64,000 nt of DNA from Rheinheimera texasensis DSM 17496 (GCF_000711985.1 NZ_JONU01000008.1:310001-374000), one strand, 5' to 3'; shown: positions 43,907-53,156, numbered from the stretch's first letter. Made by a program: numbers and translations. Notes: generated by a model from the sequence alone, not told the origin.

Positions 43907-45907
43907 ATGAATTTTCAGGACCAGATTAAACAAGGTATTCCGGCCACTTTACCTGCAGCCAAGCCTTATCCGGCGGACGCCAACCGTGCGCCAAAGCGCA
44001 AAGACATTTTAACCAAAGCGGAAAAGCAGCTGGCGGTACGTAATGCGCTGCGTTATTTCCCAAAAGAATGGCACGCTGAACTCGCGGTTGAATTTGCCAA
44101 AGAGCTGAATGACTTTGGCCGCATTTACATGTATCGCTTTAAGCCGGAATACGCCATTAAAGCGCGGCCGATCAGCGACTATCCGGCTAACTGCCAGCAG
44201 GCCGCCGCTATTATGCTGATGATTGACAACAACTTAGACCCGGCAGTAGCACAGCATCCGGAAGAACTGATCACTTACGGTGGCAATGGCGCAGTGTTCC
44301 AAAACTGGGCGCAATATCGCTTAACGATGAAATACTTAAGTGAAATGGCTGAAGATCAAACGCTGCATATGTATTCCGGTCACCCAATGGGCTTGTTCCC
44401 ATCATCTGTCGAAGCGCCGCGAGTGGTGGTGACCAACGGTATGATGATCCCGAATTATTCCAGGCCAGACGACTGGGAGCGCTTTAATGCGTTAGGTGTC
44501 ACCCAATACGGTCAGATGACGGCCGGTTCTTTTATGTACATCGGCCCGCAGGGCATAGTGCATGGCACCACCATCACAGTGATGAATGCGTTTCGAAAAG
44601 TGCTGGTAAAAGGCGATACGCCCAAAGGCAAAATCTTTTTAACTGCAGGTTTAGGTGGCATGAGCGGCGCTCAGCCTAAAGCCGGCAACATCGCCAATTG
44701 CATTACCGTTTGCGCTGAAGTAAACCCAAAAGCGGCGACCAAACGCCATCAGCAGGGTTGGGTTGATGAACTCATCGACAATATGCCGGCGCTGATTAAT
44801 CGCGTCAAACAAGCACAAGCGCAGCAGGAGGTGGTGTCTATTGCTTATATTGGCAACGTGGTCGACGTGTGGGAAGCCTTTGATGCTGAGGATATTTTTG
44901 TGCATTTAGGCTCAGATCAGACATCTTTGCATAACCCATGGTCGGGCGGCTATTACCCGGTTGGCGTATCATACGATGAAGCCAACCGCTTGATCCGTGA
45001 AGAACCCGGGCTGTTTAAAACCAAAGTGCAAGACACACTAAAGCGCCATGCGGCCATTGTGAATAAACACACCGCCAAAGGCACTTATTTCTTTGACTAT
45101 GGCAATGCGTTTTTACTGGAAGCCTCACGTGCCGGTGGCGATGTGATGTCTGACAATGGCATCGACTTTAAATATCCGTCTTATGTGCAGGATATCTTGG
45201 GCCCTATGTGTTTTGACTACGGCTTTGGTCCGTTCCGCTGGGTTTGTACTTCGGGCAAACCGGAAGATTTGGACAAAACCGATGCGATTGCGGCGGAAGT
45301 TTTACAGCGCCTGATGCTGGAAGCGCCGGAAGAAATTCAGCAGCAGATGCAGGACAACATCAGCTGGATTTTAGACGCTAAGCAAAACAAGCTGGTGGTC
45401 GGTTCACAAGCACGCATTCTGTATGCCGACGCGCAGGGCCGTGCTGAAATCGCCCAGGCCTTTAACGACGCCATCGCGCGTGGCGAGATTGGCCCAGTGG
45501 TGTTAGGTCGTGACCATCACGACGTCAGCGGCACCGACTCGCCGTTCCGCGAAACTTCCAACATCTATGACGGCAGCCGTTTTACCGCTGACATGGCCAT
45601 TCACAACGTCATCGGCGACAGTTTCCGTGGTGCGACCTGGGTGTCTATCCACAACGGTGGCGGCGTTGGCTGGGGCGAAGTAATGAATGGCGGTTTTGGC
45701 ATGTTGCTGGATGGTTCAGCTGAAGCGTCGAAGCGCTTAAAATCGATGTTGTTCTTTGATGTCAACAACGGTATCGCTCGGCGAAGCTGGGCGCGCAACA
45801 ACGAGGCGGATTTTGCCATCCGCCGTGAAATGGCGCGCACACCAAAACTGCAGGTGACGCTGGCCAACCGCGTCGACGACGAACTGCTGAACCAGTTGCC
45901 GTTTTAA
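43907..45907 (+). CDS. hutU: Urocanate hydratase, long animal-like form
   Basis: Converts urocanate to imidazolone propionate using tightly bound NAD. Length 666 aa, about 100 residues longer than the common bacterial HutU (about 555-560) and close to animal UROC1 (about 676). The NAD-binding stretch is GLGGMSGAQPKAGN. The catalytic region is YGFGPFRWVCTSGKPEDL, with GRDHHDVSGTDSPFRET further on. AAGGAAA precedes the ATG; co-transcription with hutH is very likely. hutI and hutG are not in the window, so the pathway must be completed elsewhere. Confidence 0.93.
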   Translation: MNFQDQIKQGIPATLPAAKPYPADANRAPKRKDILTKAEKQLAVRNALRYFPKEWHAELAVEFAKELNDFGRIYMYRFKPEYAIKARPISDYPANCQQAAAIMLMIDNNLDPAVAQHPEELITYGGNGAVFQNWAQYRLTMKYLSEMAEDQTLHMYSGHPMGLFPSSVEAPRVVVTNGMMIPNYSRPDDWERFNALGVTQYGQMTAGSFMYIGPQGIVHGTTITVMNAFRKVLVKGDTPKGKIFLTAGLGGMSGAQPKAGNIANCITVCAEVNPKAATKRHQQGWVDELIDNMPALINRVKQAQAQQEVVSIAYIGNVVDVWEAFDAEDIFVHLGSDQTSLHNPWSGGYYPVGVSYDEANRLIREEPGLFKTKVQDTLKRHAAIVNKHTAKGTYFFDYGNAFLLEASRAGGDVMSDNGIDFKYPSYVQDILGPMCFDYGFGPFRWVCTSGKPEDLDKTDAIAAEVLQRLMLEAPEEIQQQMQDNISWILDAKQNKLVVGSQARILYADAQGRAEIAQAFNDAIARGEIGPVVLGRDHHDVSGTDSPFRETSNIYDGSRFTADMAIHNVIGDSFRGATWVSIHNGGGVGWGEVMNGGFGMLLDGSAEASKRLKSMLFFDVNNGIARRSWARNNEADFAIRREMARTPKLQVTLANRVDDELLNQLPF

Positions 45908-46264
45908 CTGACTGAGACTGGTCTGCGCCAGTAAGGCTTACAGCGGAGGCGGGTCTATGTCATGTGACGACCCGCTGAAACTGTGCCTGGCTTGTACTCA
46001 GCGTATTTGCAGGGGACGTTGCGCCTGCACTTGCCGCAGCGCTGCCTCGAATCGCATTAACAAACTCTCAGCACCGCGTTTGGACAAGACAGTGTAAAGA
46101 CCAACCTGCTCAGGGATAGGGCAGATTTGAAGATCTTGCGGTGAACTTGCCACTGTCAAAGCAGGATAATTTAGCTGCTGGACCATCAGGTCAGATTCCG
46201 TCCGTGTTCATTTCGAAGTAAGCTGGCTTTTTCTGATTTTTGATAGCGCGGGCGACAAGTACCA
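45908..46264. other. Intergenic region hutU-modF with a decayed gene fragment
   Basis: 357 bases. The left part holds a GC-rich hairpin (GCGGGTC at 45949-45955 and GACCCGC at 45969-45975) that may end hutU transcription, though no T run follows. The rest is occupied by the leftward remnant at 45998-46240 described separately. The modF promoter must lie within the last 60 bases or so. Confidence 0.5.
45998..46240 (-). pseudogene. Remnant of a periplasmic substrate-binding (SBP_bac_3-like) protein
   Basis: Read leftward, a 62-codon stretch from 46186 gives NYPALTVASSPQDLQICPIP and EQVGLYTVLSKRGAESLLMRF, ending RPLQIR. This looks like the C-terminal lobe of an extracellular solute-binding protein (family 3 type). 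Just upstream, another frame reads AYFEMNTDGI before a stop, which would fit the preceding strand of the same family if a frameshift is allowed. No start, signal peptide or N-terminal lobe is present before modF. I read it as the 3' end of a decayed gene; a genuine short gene is less likely. Confidence 0.4.
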
Positions 46265-47725
46265 ATGCTCATTTTTCAACAATGCCGGTTTTTATTGGGC
46301 CTGAGCCATCAGGTGCAGGTCTCACAATTACAGCTTTCTGCCGGCCAGCACTGTGCCATTGTGGGCGCGAATGGCAGTGGTAAATCGGCGTTGGCGGCGG
46401 TGTTGGCTGGGCAGGCGCAATTATTGGCAGGTCATGCAGAGTTACCTGCACGCATTAGTTGGGTCAGCAGTGCACAACAACAGGCACTGATTGAAGCGGA
46501 GCGACGCAAAGGCGACGCCGATATTTTGGATGTAGAGGTGGACCCGAGCAGCGCCCGGGACATCATCTGTCGCGACCATCAGCATTGGTCGGACGCGCAG
46601 GAACAGCAGTTACAGCAGCTCGCCAGCATGCTGCGTTTGCAGCAACGGCTCGACACAGCTTTTCTGGCGCTGTCGACCGGTGAAACCCGCAAGTTATTAT
46701 TAATCAAAGCGATTTTACAACAACCAGAATTATTGGTGCTGGACGAGCCTTTTAACGGTCTCGATGTCGACGCTTGTTCGGCGCTGCAGCAGCTGTTAGC
46801 GGATTTGCAGCAACGCATGACTTTAGTGCTGGTCCTGAACCGGCTTAGTGAACTGCCGGATTTTACGCAAAAAATTCTGTATCTGGCGCATGGTGAGATC
46901 GAATGGCAATCGGCCGACGCTGGTATCACCGCGTTGGAACTGGCGGAACTGGCGCAACTGAATCAGTTGCAACAAGCTCCGGGGCCATTGCCGGGCAAAG
47001 ACCGTGATCGTTTCACGCCGGCACTGGCCGAGCAGATCTTAGTCCGTTTGCGTCAGGGTAAAGTGCAGTATGGTGACAGAGTGATTTTTCAGGGCCTCGA
47101 CTGGCAAATTCAGCGCGGTGAACACTGGCAAATCACCGGGCCGAATGGTTCAGGTAAAACCTGTTTATTGCAGATGCTAAGCGGTGATAATTCACACTGT
47201 TACACCAACGATTTGCAAGTGTTTGGCTATCAGCGCGGCAACGGCGAAAGCATCTGGGATATCAAACAGCATCTCGGGCTGGTATCGAATAGCCTGCAGC
47301 TGCAATACCGCGTCGGTTGCCCGGTATTGCATGTAGTACTGTCCGGTTTTTACGACAGCATTGGCCTGTACGACCAGCCGTCAGCCCTACAAATTCAACT
47401 GGCGCAGCAATGGCTGGCGTTAATTGGCCTCGAAGCCAAAGCCAAAGACTCATTCCAGTCGCTGTCCTTTGGTGACCAGCGGCTGGTGCTGATCGTGCGG
47501 GCTATGGTGAAACACCCAACGCTGCTGATTTTAGATGAACCCTGCAATGGCCTCGACGAACTGAACCGGCTTAAAGTGCTGGCGCTGTTAAGTGTGTTGG
47601 CGCAAAGCGGCGAATCAACTTTGTTATATGTCAATCATCACTCTGAGGACAAAATCGATGGTATTCATCGGGTATTGCGGATGACCGATTATCAGGCGCC
47701 AGTGCCGGATCGGCCAGTCGCGTAA
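46265..47725 (+). CDS. modF: ModF-like tandem ATP-binding cassette protein
   Basis: A 486-aa protein with two fused ABC ATPase domains and no membrane segment, matching E. coli ModF (490 aa). The first domain has Walker A GANGSGKS, signature LSTGETRK and Walker B LLVLDEPFNGLDV. The second has GPNGSGKT, LSFGDQRLVLIVRAMVKHP and LLILDEPCNGLDE. The stretch ESIWDIKQHLGLVSNSLQL is nearly as in E. coli. ModF is associated with molybdate uptake by gene context but its role is unproven. No modABC genes are here. The ribosome binding site is weak. Confidence 0.85.
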   Translation: MLIFQQCRFLLGLSHQVQVSQLQLSAGQHCAIVGANGSGKSALAAVLAGQAQLLAGHAELPARISWVSSAQQQALIEAERRKGDADILDVEVDPSSARDIICRDHQHWSDAQEQQLQQLASMLRLQQRLDTAFLALSTGETRKLLLIKAILQQPELLVLDEPFNGLDVDACSALQQLLADLQQRMTLVLVLNRLSELPDFTQKILYLAHGEIEWQSADAGITALELAELAQLNQLQQAPGPLPGKDRDRFTPALAEQILVRLRQGKVQYGDRVIFQGLDWQIQRGEHWQITGPNGSGKTCLLQMLSGDNSHCYTNDLQVFGYQRGNGESIWDIKQHLGLVSNSLQLQYRVGCPVLHVVLSGFYDSIGLYDQPSALQIQLAQQWLALIGLEAKAKDSFQSLSFGDQRLVLIVRAMVKHPTLLILDEPCNGLDELNRLKVLALLSVLAQSGESTLLYVNHHSEDKIDGIHRVLRMTDYQAPVPDRPVA

Positions 47726-47829
47726 GCGGCTCTGTGCTACCAGACTGCGACAATTTGTCACAGCCGGCCCGGCATTTGTTTATGAAAAAATAACACCATT
47801 CCAGCTTGTTGATTTTATGGTGATATTTG

Positions 47830-49953
47830 ATGCAGTCCTGCCACTTTTCCCAATCCCTCCCACGCACTCGTTTAGCCCTGTTGCTCGCCGCTGTATTGCC
47901 GGTGGCCAGCCTGCAGGCTGCGGAGCTATCCGCAAACGACAGCGCCCTTGAAGCCCAGGTAGAACGTCTGACCGTCTATGGCGAAAAACAATCCGACACT
48001 TTTGGCAGCAAGTCGGGCATTTTACTGAAAGAGCTGCCACAAAGTGTGCAGCTATTAGATGTCGATAGCCTGCGGGCGCAGGGGCTGGTGTCGGTTGGTG
48101 ACTTGTTACGCGATGTGCCGGGTGCCAACCCGGGATATTCCCGCGTGGGGCCTTATCAGTCCTTCAGTCTGAAAATTCGCGGCTTTATGGCGGACCAGAT
48201 GCGCAACGGCATGCGCCAGCGTTATTTTGAAGATGTGGATGCATCAGCGCTTAACAGCATCGAACGGCTGGAGGTATTAAAAGGGCCGTCCGGTGTGTTG
48301 TATGGTCAGTCGGCGGTGGGCGGCGTGATTAACCTGGTCAGTAAAATGCCGGGCGCCGATCAAAGCGGCAGTGCCTCGGTCCGTCTTGGCAGTTTCAGCC
48401 AAAAAGCGCTGAACTTTGACCACAGCCTGCAACTAAGTGATGCCAGCGCGCAAAACGTGGCCCTGCGGCTGACCGGCGAGCTGGAACGTTCTGATACTTT
48501 TGTCGACCGCCAGCCGATGGACCGTAATAATTTTGGTCTGGCGCTGGTACATACATTGGGCGAGCGTGTGACCGGCCATCTGGTGGCGGAATATGTCAGC
48601 CGCGAAACCACGCGTTATCCGGGTTTGCCGGTGTCGCTGGTGTTACCGGATCAGGATGCCGACGTGCTCGACAGCAGCCTGCAACTGGGTGAACCCGGTT
48701 TTGCTAACCTGCGATCTTTTGCACCTTTGTGGCAATACTGGGCCGATGTTCGCCTCAATGACGACTGGACACTGACGCCACGCCTGCAATATCAGCAATT
48801 TAATACGGTATTTGGGCAGGTGAACCTGCGCGCACCGGTCGCCGGCTCGCCGCAGCTGATTAGCCGCAATGGCCGCCAGGGCCGCGAGGATGATGATTAC
48901 AGCATCGCGCAGTTGGATCTCAGCGGCAAACTGAACACCGGCGGCTTCGAACATCAGCTGCTGCTCGGTTATGAAGGCAGCTGGGAGCGCGGCCGTTTTA
49001 CCCAGTCCAATATCCGCGCCGGTTCGCTAGCGCCTATCCATGTGCAGCAACCGGTGTATCAGTACGACCGCGTCGCACCGGTGTTAGATTTTGCTTTTGA
49101 TAATGCTTACAACCTGGATTCCGATGCCTGGTATCTGCAGGACCAGCTGCGCCTGACAGAGCAGCTACAGCTGATTGGTGCGGTGCGTTATACCGACAGC
49201 AAAGCCGGCAATGGCAGCTGGCAAGCAGTGACGGATTATGTGCCGGTGTCGTCCACCATCTGGCAACTGGGGCTGACCTATCAGCTCAATGACCAGTTCA
49301 CTTTGTTCGCCGGCCATAACACCGGCTTTGATCTGGAAAGCAGTGCGGCAGCCCGTAGCCGCAGCGGTGCGGCTTTAAAACCGGAAGAATCAGCGCAGCA
49401 GGAAATTGGCTTGCGGCTGGCGGCCGGCGACTTCAACGGCAGTGTCGCGCTGTTCCGGCTAGAGCGGCTGAACGCATTAACCGCCGATTTAATCGACCCG
49501 GATTTTAGCGTGAACAGCGGCGAACAGCGGGTCAATGGCGTGGAACTGGAAGGCAAATGGCAAGTGACTGCTGCCGTCGCAGTACAGGCCGGTTATGCCT
49601 GGATGGATGGGGAAGTCACTGTCAGTAACGACGGCGATCAGGGCGCTGCCTTAGGCGATCTGGCGCGGCATCAGTTGAGCCTCAGCACCAGCTGGCAGCT
49701 GAACCCTCAGTGGTCAGCGTATCTGCGTGGTAACTACAGCAGTAGCCGGCCTTTGTTGACCGGCTCGGACTGGACCTTAGATGGTTATAACCTGATTGGC
49801 GCCGGTTTCTCGTATCAGGCCAGCCAGTGGTCGGCACAACTGGCGCTGAACAATCTGCTGGACCAGGGCTATTACACCGCGTCCGGTAACGGCTTTGTGG
49901 TCTATCCGGGTGAGCCGCGTCAGGCCAGCCTGCAACTGAACTGGCAGTGGTAA
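47830..49953 (+). CDS. TonB-dependent siderophore-type receptor
   Basis: A 707-aa outer-membrane receptor with a signal peptide (about 1-31, ending ASLQAAE) and a plug domain (about 50-165). The plug has GSKSGILLKELPQSVQLLD, SVGDLLRDVPGANPG and the LKGPSGVLYGQSAVGGVINLV block. A 22-strand barrel ends in the aromatic LNWQW. This plug pattern is that of ferric-siderophore receptors. The downstream PepSY gene overlaps its stop, which supports an iron-uptake role. I saw no convincing Fur box upstream. The ATG at 47830 has GGTGA eight bases before it. Confidence 0.9.
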   Translation: MQSCHFSQSLPRTRLALLLAAVLPVASLQAAELSANDSALEAQVERLTVYGEKQSDTFGSKSGILLKELPQSVQLLDVDSLRAQGLVSVGDLLRDVPGANPGYSRVGPYQSFSLKIRGFMADQMRNGMRQRYFEDVDASALNSIERLEVLKGPSGVLYGQSAVGGVINLVSKMPGADQSGSASVRLGSFSQKALNFDHSLQLSDASAQNVALRLTGELERSDTFVDRQPMDRNNFGLALVHTLGERVTGHLVAEYVSRETTRYPGLPVSLVLPDQDADVLDSSLQLGEPGFANLRSFAPLWQYWADVRLNDDWTLTPRLQYQQFNTVFGQVNLRAPVAGSPQLISRNGRQGREDDDYSIAQLDLSGKLNTGGFEHQLLLGYEGSWERGRFTQSNIRAGSLAPIHVQQPVYQYDRVAPVLDFAFDNAYNLDSDAWYLQDQLRLTEQLQLIGAVRYTDSKAGNGSWQAVTDYVPVSSTIWQLGLTYQLNDQFTLFAGHNTGFDLESSAAARSRSGAALKPEESAQQEIGLRLAAGDFNGSVALFRLERLNALTADLIDPDFSVNSGEQRVNGVELEGKWQVTAAVAVQAGYAWMDGEVTVSNDGDQGAALGDLARHQLSLSTSWQLNPQWSAYLRGNYSSSRPLLTGSDWTLDGYNLIGAGFSYQASQWSAQLALNNLLDQGYYTASGNGFVVYPGEPRQASLQLNWQW

Positions 49954-51380
49954 TGATGACAACAGCGCAATCGGCGAAAGCACAGCCAGCAACCAGCCAA
50001 GACGCACAGCGCGCCGGTCAGCGTCGGGCCTTGTTTTTCTGGCACGCCTGGTCGGCGCTGATGGTGGCGCCGGTGCTGTTGGTGTTGCTGCTGACCGGCA
50101 GCATCTACCTGTTTGACCGTGAGTTTGACCAGGCGTGGCAAGCCAAAGCATATGCGGTAGCGCAGTCCGGACAACCGGCGGCAACGCTGCAACAGCAGCA
50201 GGATTTTCTGCGTGAGCAGTATCCAGACGCCCGGCTGGACAAAGTGCTGTTGCCGCGTGAAGCATCTCAGGCGGTGCGCTGGCAGCTGGAAACGACAGAG
50301 GGTAGCCGGCTTGTTTATCTCGATCCTTACCAGCTGAAGGTCAATGCCATTGAAGATCCGGCCAGTGCGCCGATGGCGCTGGTGCGGCGCCTGCATGGCG
50401 AACTGCTGGCCGGCGCGGTGGGTGGTTATTTGATTGAGTGGATGTCGTGTTGGACGCTGTTTTTACTGCTGACCGGTGCCTGGATCTGGTGTCCGAAACA
50501 GTGGCGACTGGCCGGCGTGCTCTGGCCGCGCCGACGTGCCGATGGTTCAGTGCATTGGCGCGACTGGCATGCGATCCCTGCTCTGGTAGCGTCTTTGCTG
50601 CTGGCTTTCCTGGTGTTGACAGGTTTGCCCTGGTCGATTTTCTGGGGCCAGCAGTTTGCCAGCATGAGCCATGAACTCAGTCACAAAGCAGGACCGGCCT
50701 GGCACTGGATAGCGCCGTCACCGAATTTTCATCTGCCTGATACTGTGAATGCGGTTGATCCGCATGCGGAACATCGCGCTGAAGCAGCGAACGAAGCAAT
50801 GGTTACAGGTGCTGCAGAGCCCTGGAGTGCGCAGCACCAGCATGTGCCGGCGCAGTCTGAAATCCGGCAGGGTCTTGCAGATATTGAATTGCTGACCTCC
50901 GCGCTGGCTTTATTACCAACGGAGCAGTTTGGCCCCGGAGTGCGGATTTTTTATCCCTCTGATGCTACAGCACCTTTTAAAATCAGCTATGTACCGGACA
51001 AAGCCGAAGGCCAACGCACGATTTATGTCGATGCCAACACGGGCGCTGTGCTGGATGATATTGGCTGGCAGCGTTATTCACTGGCGGCCAAAGTAGTGGA
51101 GTGGGGCGTGATGACGCATCTGGGCCGGCAATATGGCCTGCTGAATCAACTGCTGAACCTGCTGTTTTGTCTTATCGCCACCGGCGCTATTGCGGCTGGG
51201 CTGCGGCTATGGTGGTTACGTCGGCAGCCGGGGCGCTGGTTACCGCCGCGCCAGCGCACGGACCGCCTGCCACGGATACTGCAGCTGAGTCTGTTGCTGC
51301 TGGCACTGCTATTTCCACTGTTATGGCTGGCGTTGGTGTTGTATGCGTTTTTTTGGTGGCGGCCTCTGCGAAATTGCTAA
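49953..51380 (+). CDS. PepSY-domain membrane protein (siderophore-reductase type)
   Basis: A 475-aa inner-membrane protein with four main helices: about 37-58 (SALMVAPVLLVLLLTGSIYLF), about 165-187, about 212-235 (IPALVASLLLAFLVLTGLPW) and about 388-408, with a further C-terminal pair at about 445-470. The periplasmic PepSY-type region is at about 60-150, with a second after the third helix. Conserved histidines in FFWHAWSA, RRLHGELL and VMTHLGRQYG suggest haem binding, as in ferric-siderophore reductases of this family. Its ATG overlaps the TonB receptor stop (TAATG), so the two are coupled. Confidence 0.85.
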   Translation: MMTTAQSAKAQPATSQDAQRAGQRRALFFWHAWSALMVAPVLLVLLLTGSIYLFDREFDQAWQAKAYAVAQSGQPAATLQQQQDFLREQYPDARLDKVLLPREASQAVRWQLETTEGSRLVYLDPYQLKVNAIEDPASAPMALVRRLHGELLAGAVGGYLIEWMSCWTLFLLLTGAWIWCPKQWRLAGVLWPRRRADGSVHWRDWHAIPALVASLLLAFLVLTGLPWSIFWGQQFASMSHELSHKAGPAWHWIAPSPNFHLPDTVNAVDPHAEHRAEAANEAMVTGAAEPWSAQHQHVPAQSEIRQGLADIELLTSALALLPTEQFGPGVRIFYPSDATAPFKISYVPDKAEGQRTIYVDANTGAVLDDIGWQRYSLAAKVVEWGVMTHLGRQYGLLNQLLNLLFCLIATGAIAAGLRLWWLRRQPGRWLPPRQRTDRLPRILQLSLLLLALLFPLLWLALVLYAFFWWRPLRNC

Positions 51381-51383
51381 CGC

Positions 51384-52094
51384 TCAGGGCGTGGTTTGAC
51401 TTTGCCGCACACCATATTCAAACATACAACCGGCAAAGGCCGGATAGCTTTGCAGGGGCGTCAGAACAATTTTGCTGATGGCGCTGATTTGATCCGCGCT
51501 TTGTACCTGGCTGATCTCCAGATAATAAAACCAATTCGGATCGGCATCAGCCTGCAGCTCCAGATAAGGGTATTGCCTGATCCGCCACTGGCCTTGCAGC
51601 ATGGCGGCGTCGAGGTTATGACTGGTTTCGATACGGATCTGAAAACGCTGATTGGCTAAAAGTTCGATGCTGGCCGGTCCGGCACAGCCGGCGCCCTGAT
51701 AGAGGTAGCTGAAGTCTTTTGGCGATGCGGTTTGCTGCACAGTCTGGCCGGGGGGCAGTAAAAACAACCCGATAGCATTGCCGCTATACCAATGATTGCC
51801 ATGCACCATGGATTCAACCCTAAGTGCCGACCAGCCTTGTTGTTCGAGTAAATTCCTTAACTGGTCAGCTTCTGCGGGTCTGTCCATCAACAGGCCAGTG
51901 ATCAGGGTATTCTGCTGCACCTGTGCCGGAAAGGCCAGGTCGTTCACAGTCACCGCAAAGCCTTGTGCCTGCAAACTGCTGCGCAGTTGTTCAGTTTGTT
52001 CTGCTGACAAATAACGGCCATATAAATGCACTTGTGTGTGTGCGCAGCCAGTGAGCCACAACAGCAGCGCCAGCACGGGAACCCGCTTTAGCAT
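51384..52094 (-). CDS. Uncharacterised lipoprotein
   Basis: A 236-aa protein with a lipoprotein signal peptide (LALLLWLTGC, lipobox cysteine at 17). The mature part has HVHLYGRYLSAEQTEQLR-like and QGFAVTVNDLAFP stretches; a repeat-like second stretch (LRNLLEQQGWSALRVESM) suggests two small alpha/beta units at about 22-100 of the SPOR or ACT-like kind, followed by a region with a FYYLEISQVQSADQISAISK segment. I recognise no family. The last gene product residue is three bases from the convergent PepSY stop. AAGGAAAACTG precedes the ATG and overlaps a large palindrome (52103-52130), so expression is probably repressor-controlled. Confidence 0.6.
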   Translation of the reverse strand: MLKRVPVLALLLWLTGCAHTQVHLYGRYLSAEQTEQLRSSLQAQGFAVTVNDLAFPAQVQQNTLITGLLMDRPAEADQLRNLLEQQGWSALRVESMVHGNHWYSGNAIGLFLLPPGQTVQQTASPKDFSYLYQGAGCAGPASIELLANQRFQIRIETSHNLDAAMLQGQWRIRQYPYLELQADADPNWFYYLEISQVQSADQISAISKIVLTPLQSYPAFAGCMFEYGVRQSQTTP

Positions 52095-52102
52095 CAGTTT
52101 TC

Positions 52103-52130
52103 CTTAACTATTACAAATGTAATAGTTAAG
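52103..52130. promoter_or_regulatory. 28-bp palindromic operator candidate with TACA-nn-TGTA core
   Basis: CTTAACTATTAC (52103-52114) and GTAATAGTTAAG (52119-52130) are perfect reverse complements around AAAT; the outer A/T of that loop also pair. The core TACAAATGTA (52112-52121) fits the TACA-nn-TGTA consensus of BlaI/MecI/CopY-type winged-helix repressors. It lies 9 to 36 bases upstream of the leftward lipoprotein start and overlaps its ribosome binding site. A -35-like TTGACC (minus strand of 52151-52156) lies just upstream. No BlaI-type gene is in the window. Confidence 0.6.
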
Positions 52131-52172
52131 TTATCGTTATAAATTTAACCGGTCAAGCCTGTTGCTGAAGAT

Positions 52173-53156
52173 TTATTCAGCCCAGCGCGCCTTGATCTCC
52201 AGGATCTTCGGCAATTCCTGTTCGAGTAAATCCACCAGTTGTGGGTCAAAATGCCGGCCTTTTTGTGCCTGCAGGTGCGCCATAGTGTCTTCAATGCTCC
52301 AGGCACTTTTATAAGGTCGGGTGCTGGTCAGCGCGTCGAACACGTCACAGAGCGCGACAATGCGCGCTTCCAGCGGAATGTCCTCGCCTTTAAGGCCATG
52401 TGGATAACCAGTGCCGTCCCACTTTTCGTGATGATACAGCGCCACTTGCTGCGCGAGTTGCAGCAGATGCGAGTCCGCGTCACCTAAGATCTCGGCGCCG
52501 ATCAGCGGGTGACGCTGCATTTCTTTAAACTCTTCGTCGGTCAGCTTGCCGGGTTTTAATAAAATATCATCGCGGATGCCGATTTTGCCGATGTCGTGCA
52601 TTGGCGCGGCATGTAATAAATCTTCGGCCCGTTTTGGGCTCAAACCATAAGCGAGCGCTATGACCTGAGAAAAATGACTCATCCGCAGAATATGCAGGCC
52701 GGTTTCATTGTCGCGATACTCGGCTGCGCGGCCCAGCCTTTGAATCACCTGCAGCCGGGTCTTTTTCAGCTCTTGCGCCTGCACCAGTGACAGATGGGTT
52801 TTGACCCTGGCACGCACCACTGCCGGCGTTATGGGTTTGGTGATGTAATCGACGGCACCGACATCAAAACCCTGGGTTTCGTCGATTTCATCGCGCAGCG
52901 CCGTAACAAAAATAACCGGAATATGACGGGTTTGGGCATCGGCTTTAAGCGCAGTACAGACTTCAAAACCGGTCATGCCTGGCATCATCACATCGAGCAG
53001 CACCAGATCCGGCTGGTGTTCAGCGGCCAGTTGCAGCGCTTCCAGACCATTTTTGGCAAACAGCAGGCGGTACAGGTCATTGAGCACAGTGCGCAATACC
53101 CGCAGGTTGGTCGGTTCATCGTCGACCAGTAAAATGACCGGTAAATCCTCTGTCAT
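52173..53156 (-). CDS. Response regulator with HD-GYP output (c-di-GMP phosphodiesterase)
   Basis: A 327-aa protein. The receiver domain (5-120) has acidic pair D12/D13, phospho-acceptor D55 and a KP motif (DYITKPIT, K107). The HD-GYP domain (about 135-325) has catalytic H187-D188 in MHDIGKIG and the GYP signature WDGTGYPHGLKGEDIP (G250-Y251-P252). This RpfG-like layout hydrolyses c-di-GMP. Its ATG overlaps the stop of the hybrid kinase as ATGA, so the two are coupled and almost certainly form a cognate signalling pair. Confidence 0.93.
   Translation of the reverse strand: MTEDLPVILLVDDEPTNLRVLRTVLNDLYRLLFAKNGLEALQLAAEHQPDLVLLDVMMPGMTGFEVCTALKADAQTRHIPVIFVTALRDEIDETQGFDVGAVDYITKPITPAVVRARVKTHLSLVQAQELKKTRLQVIQRLGRAAEYRDNETGLHILRMSHFSQVIALAYGLSPKRAEDLLHAAPMHDIGKIGIRDDILLKPGKLTDEEFKEMQRHPLIGAEILGDADSHLLQLAQQVALYHHEKWDGTGYPHGLKGEDIPLEARIVALCDVFDALTSTRPYKSAWSIEDTMAHLQAQKGRHFDPQLVDLLEQELPKILEIKARWAE

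Noticed and set aside
47726-47829. Possible Fur box upstream of the TonB siderophore-type receptor
   Set aside because: Only a short GACAATTTGTC palindrome (47749-47759) is visible; it does not fit the Fur consensus.
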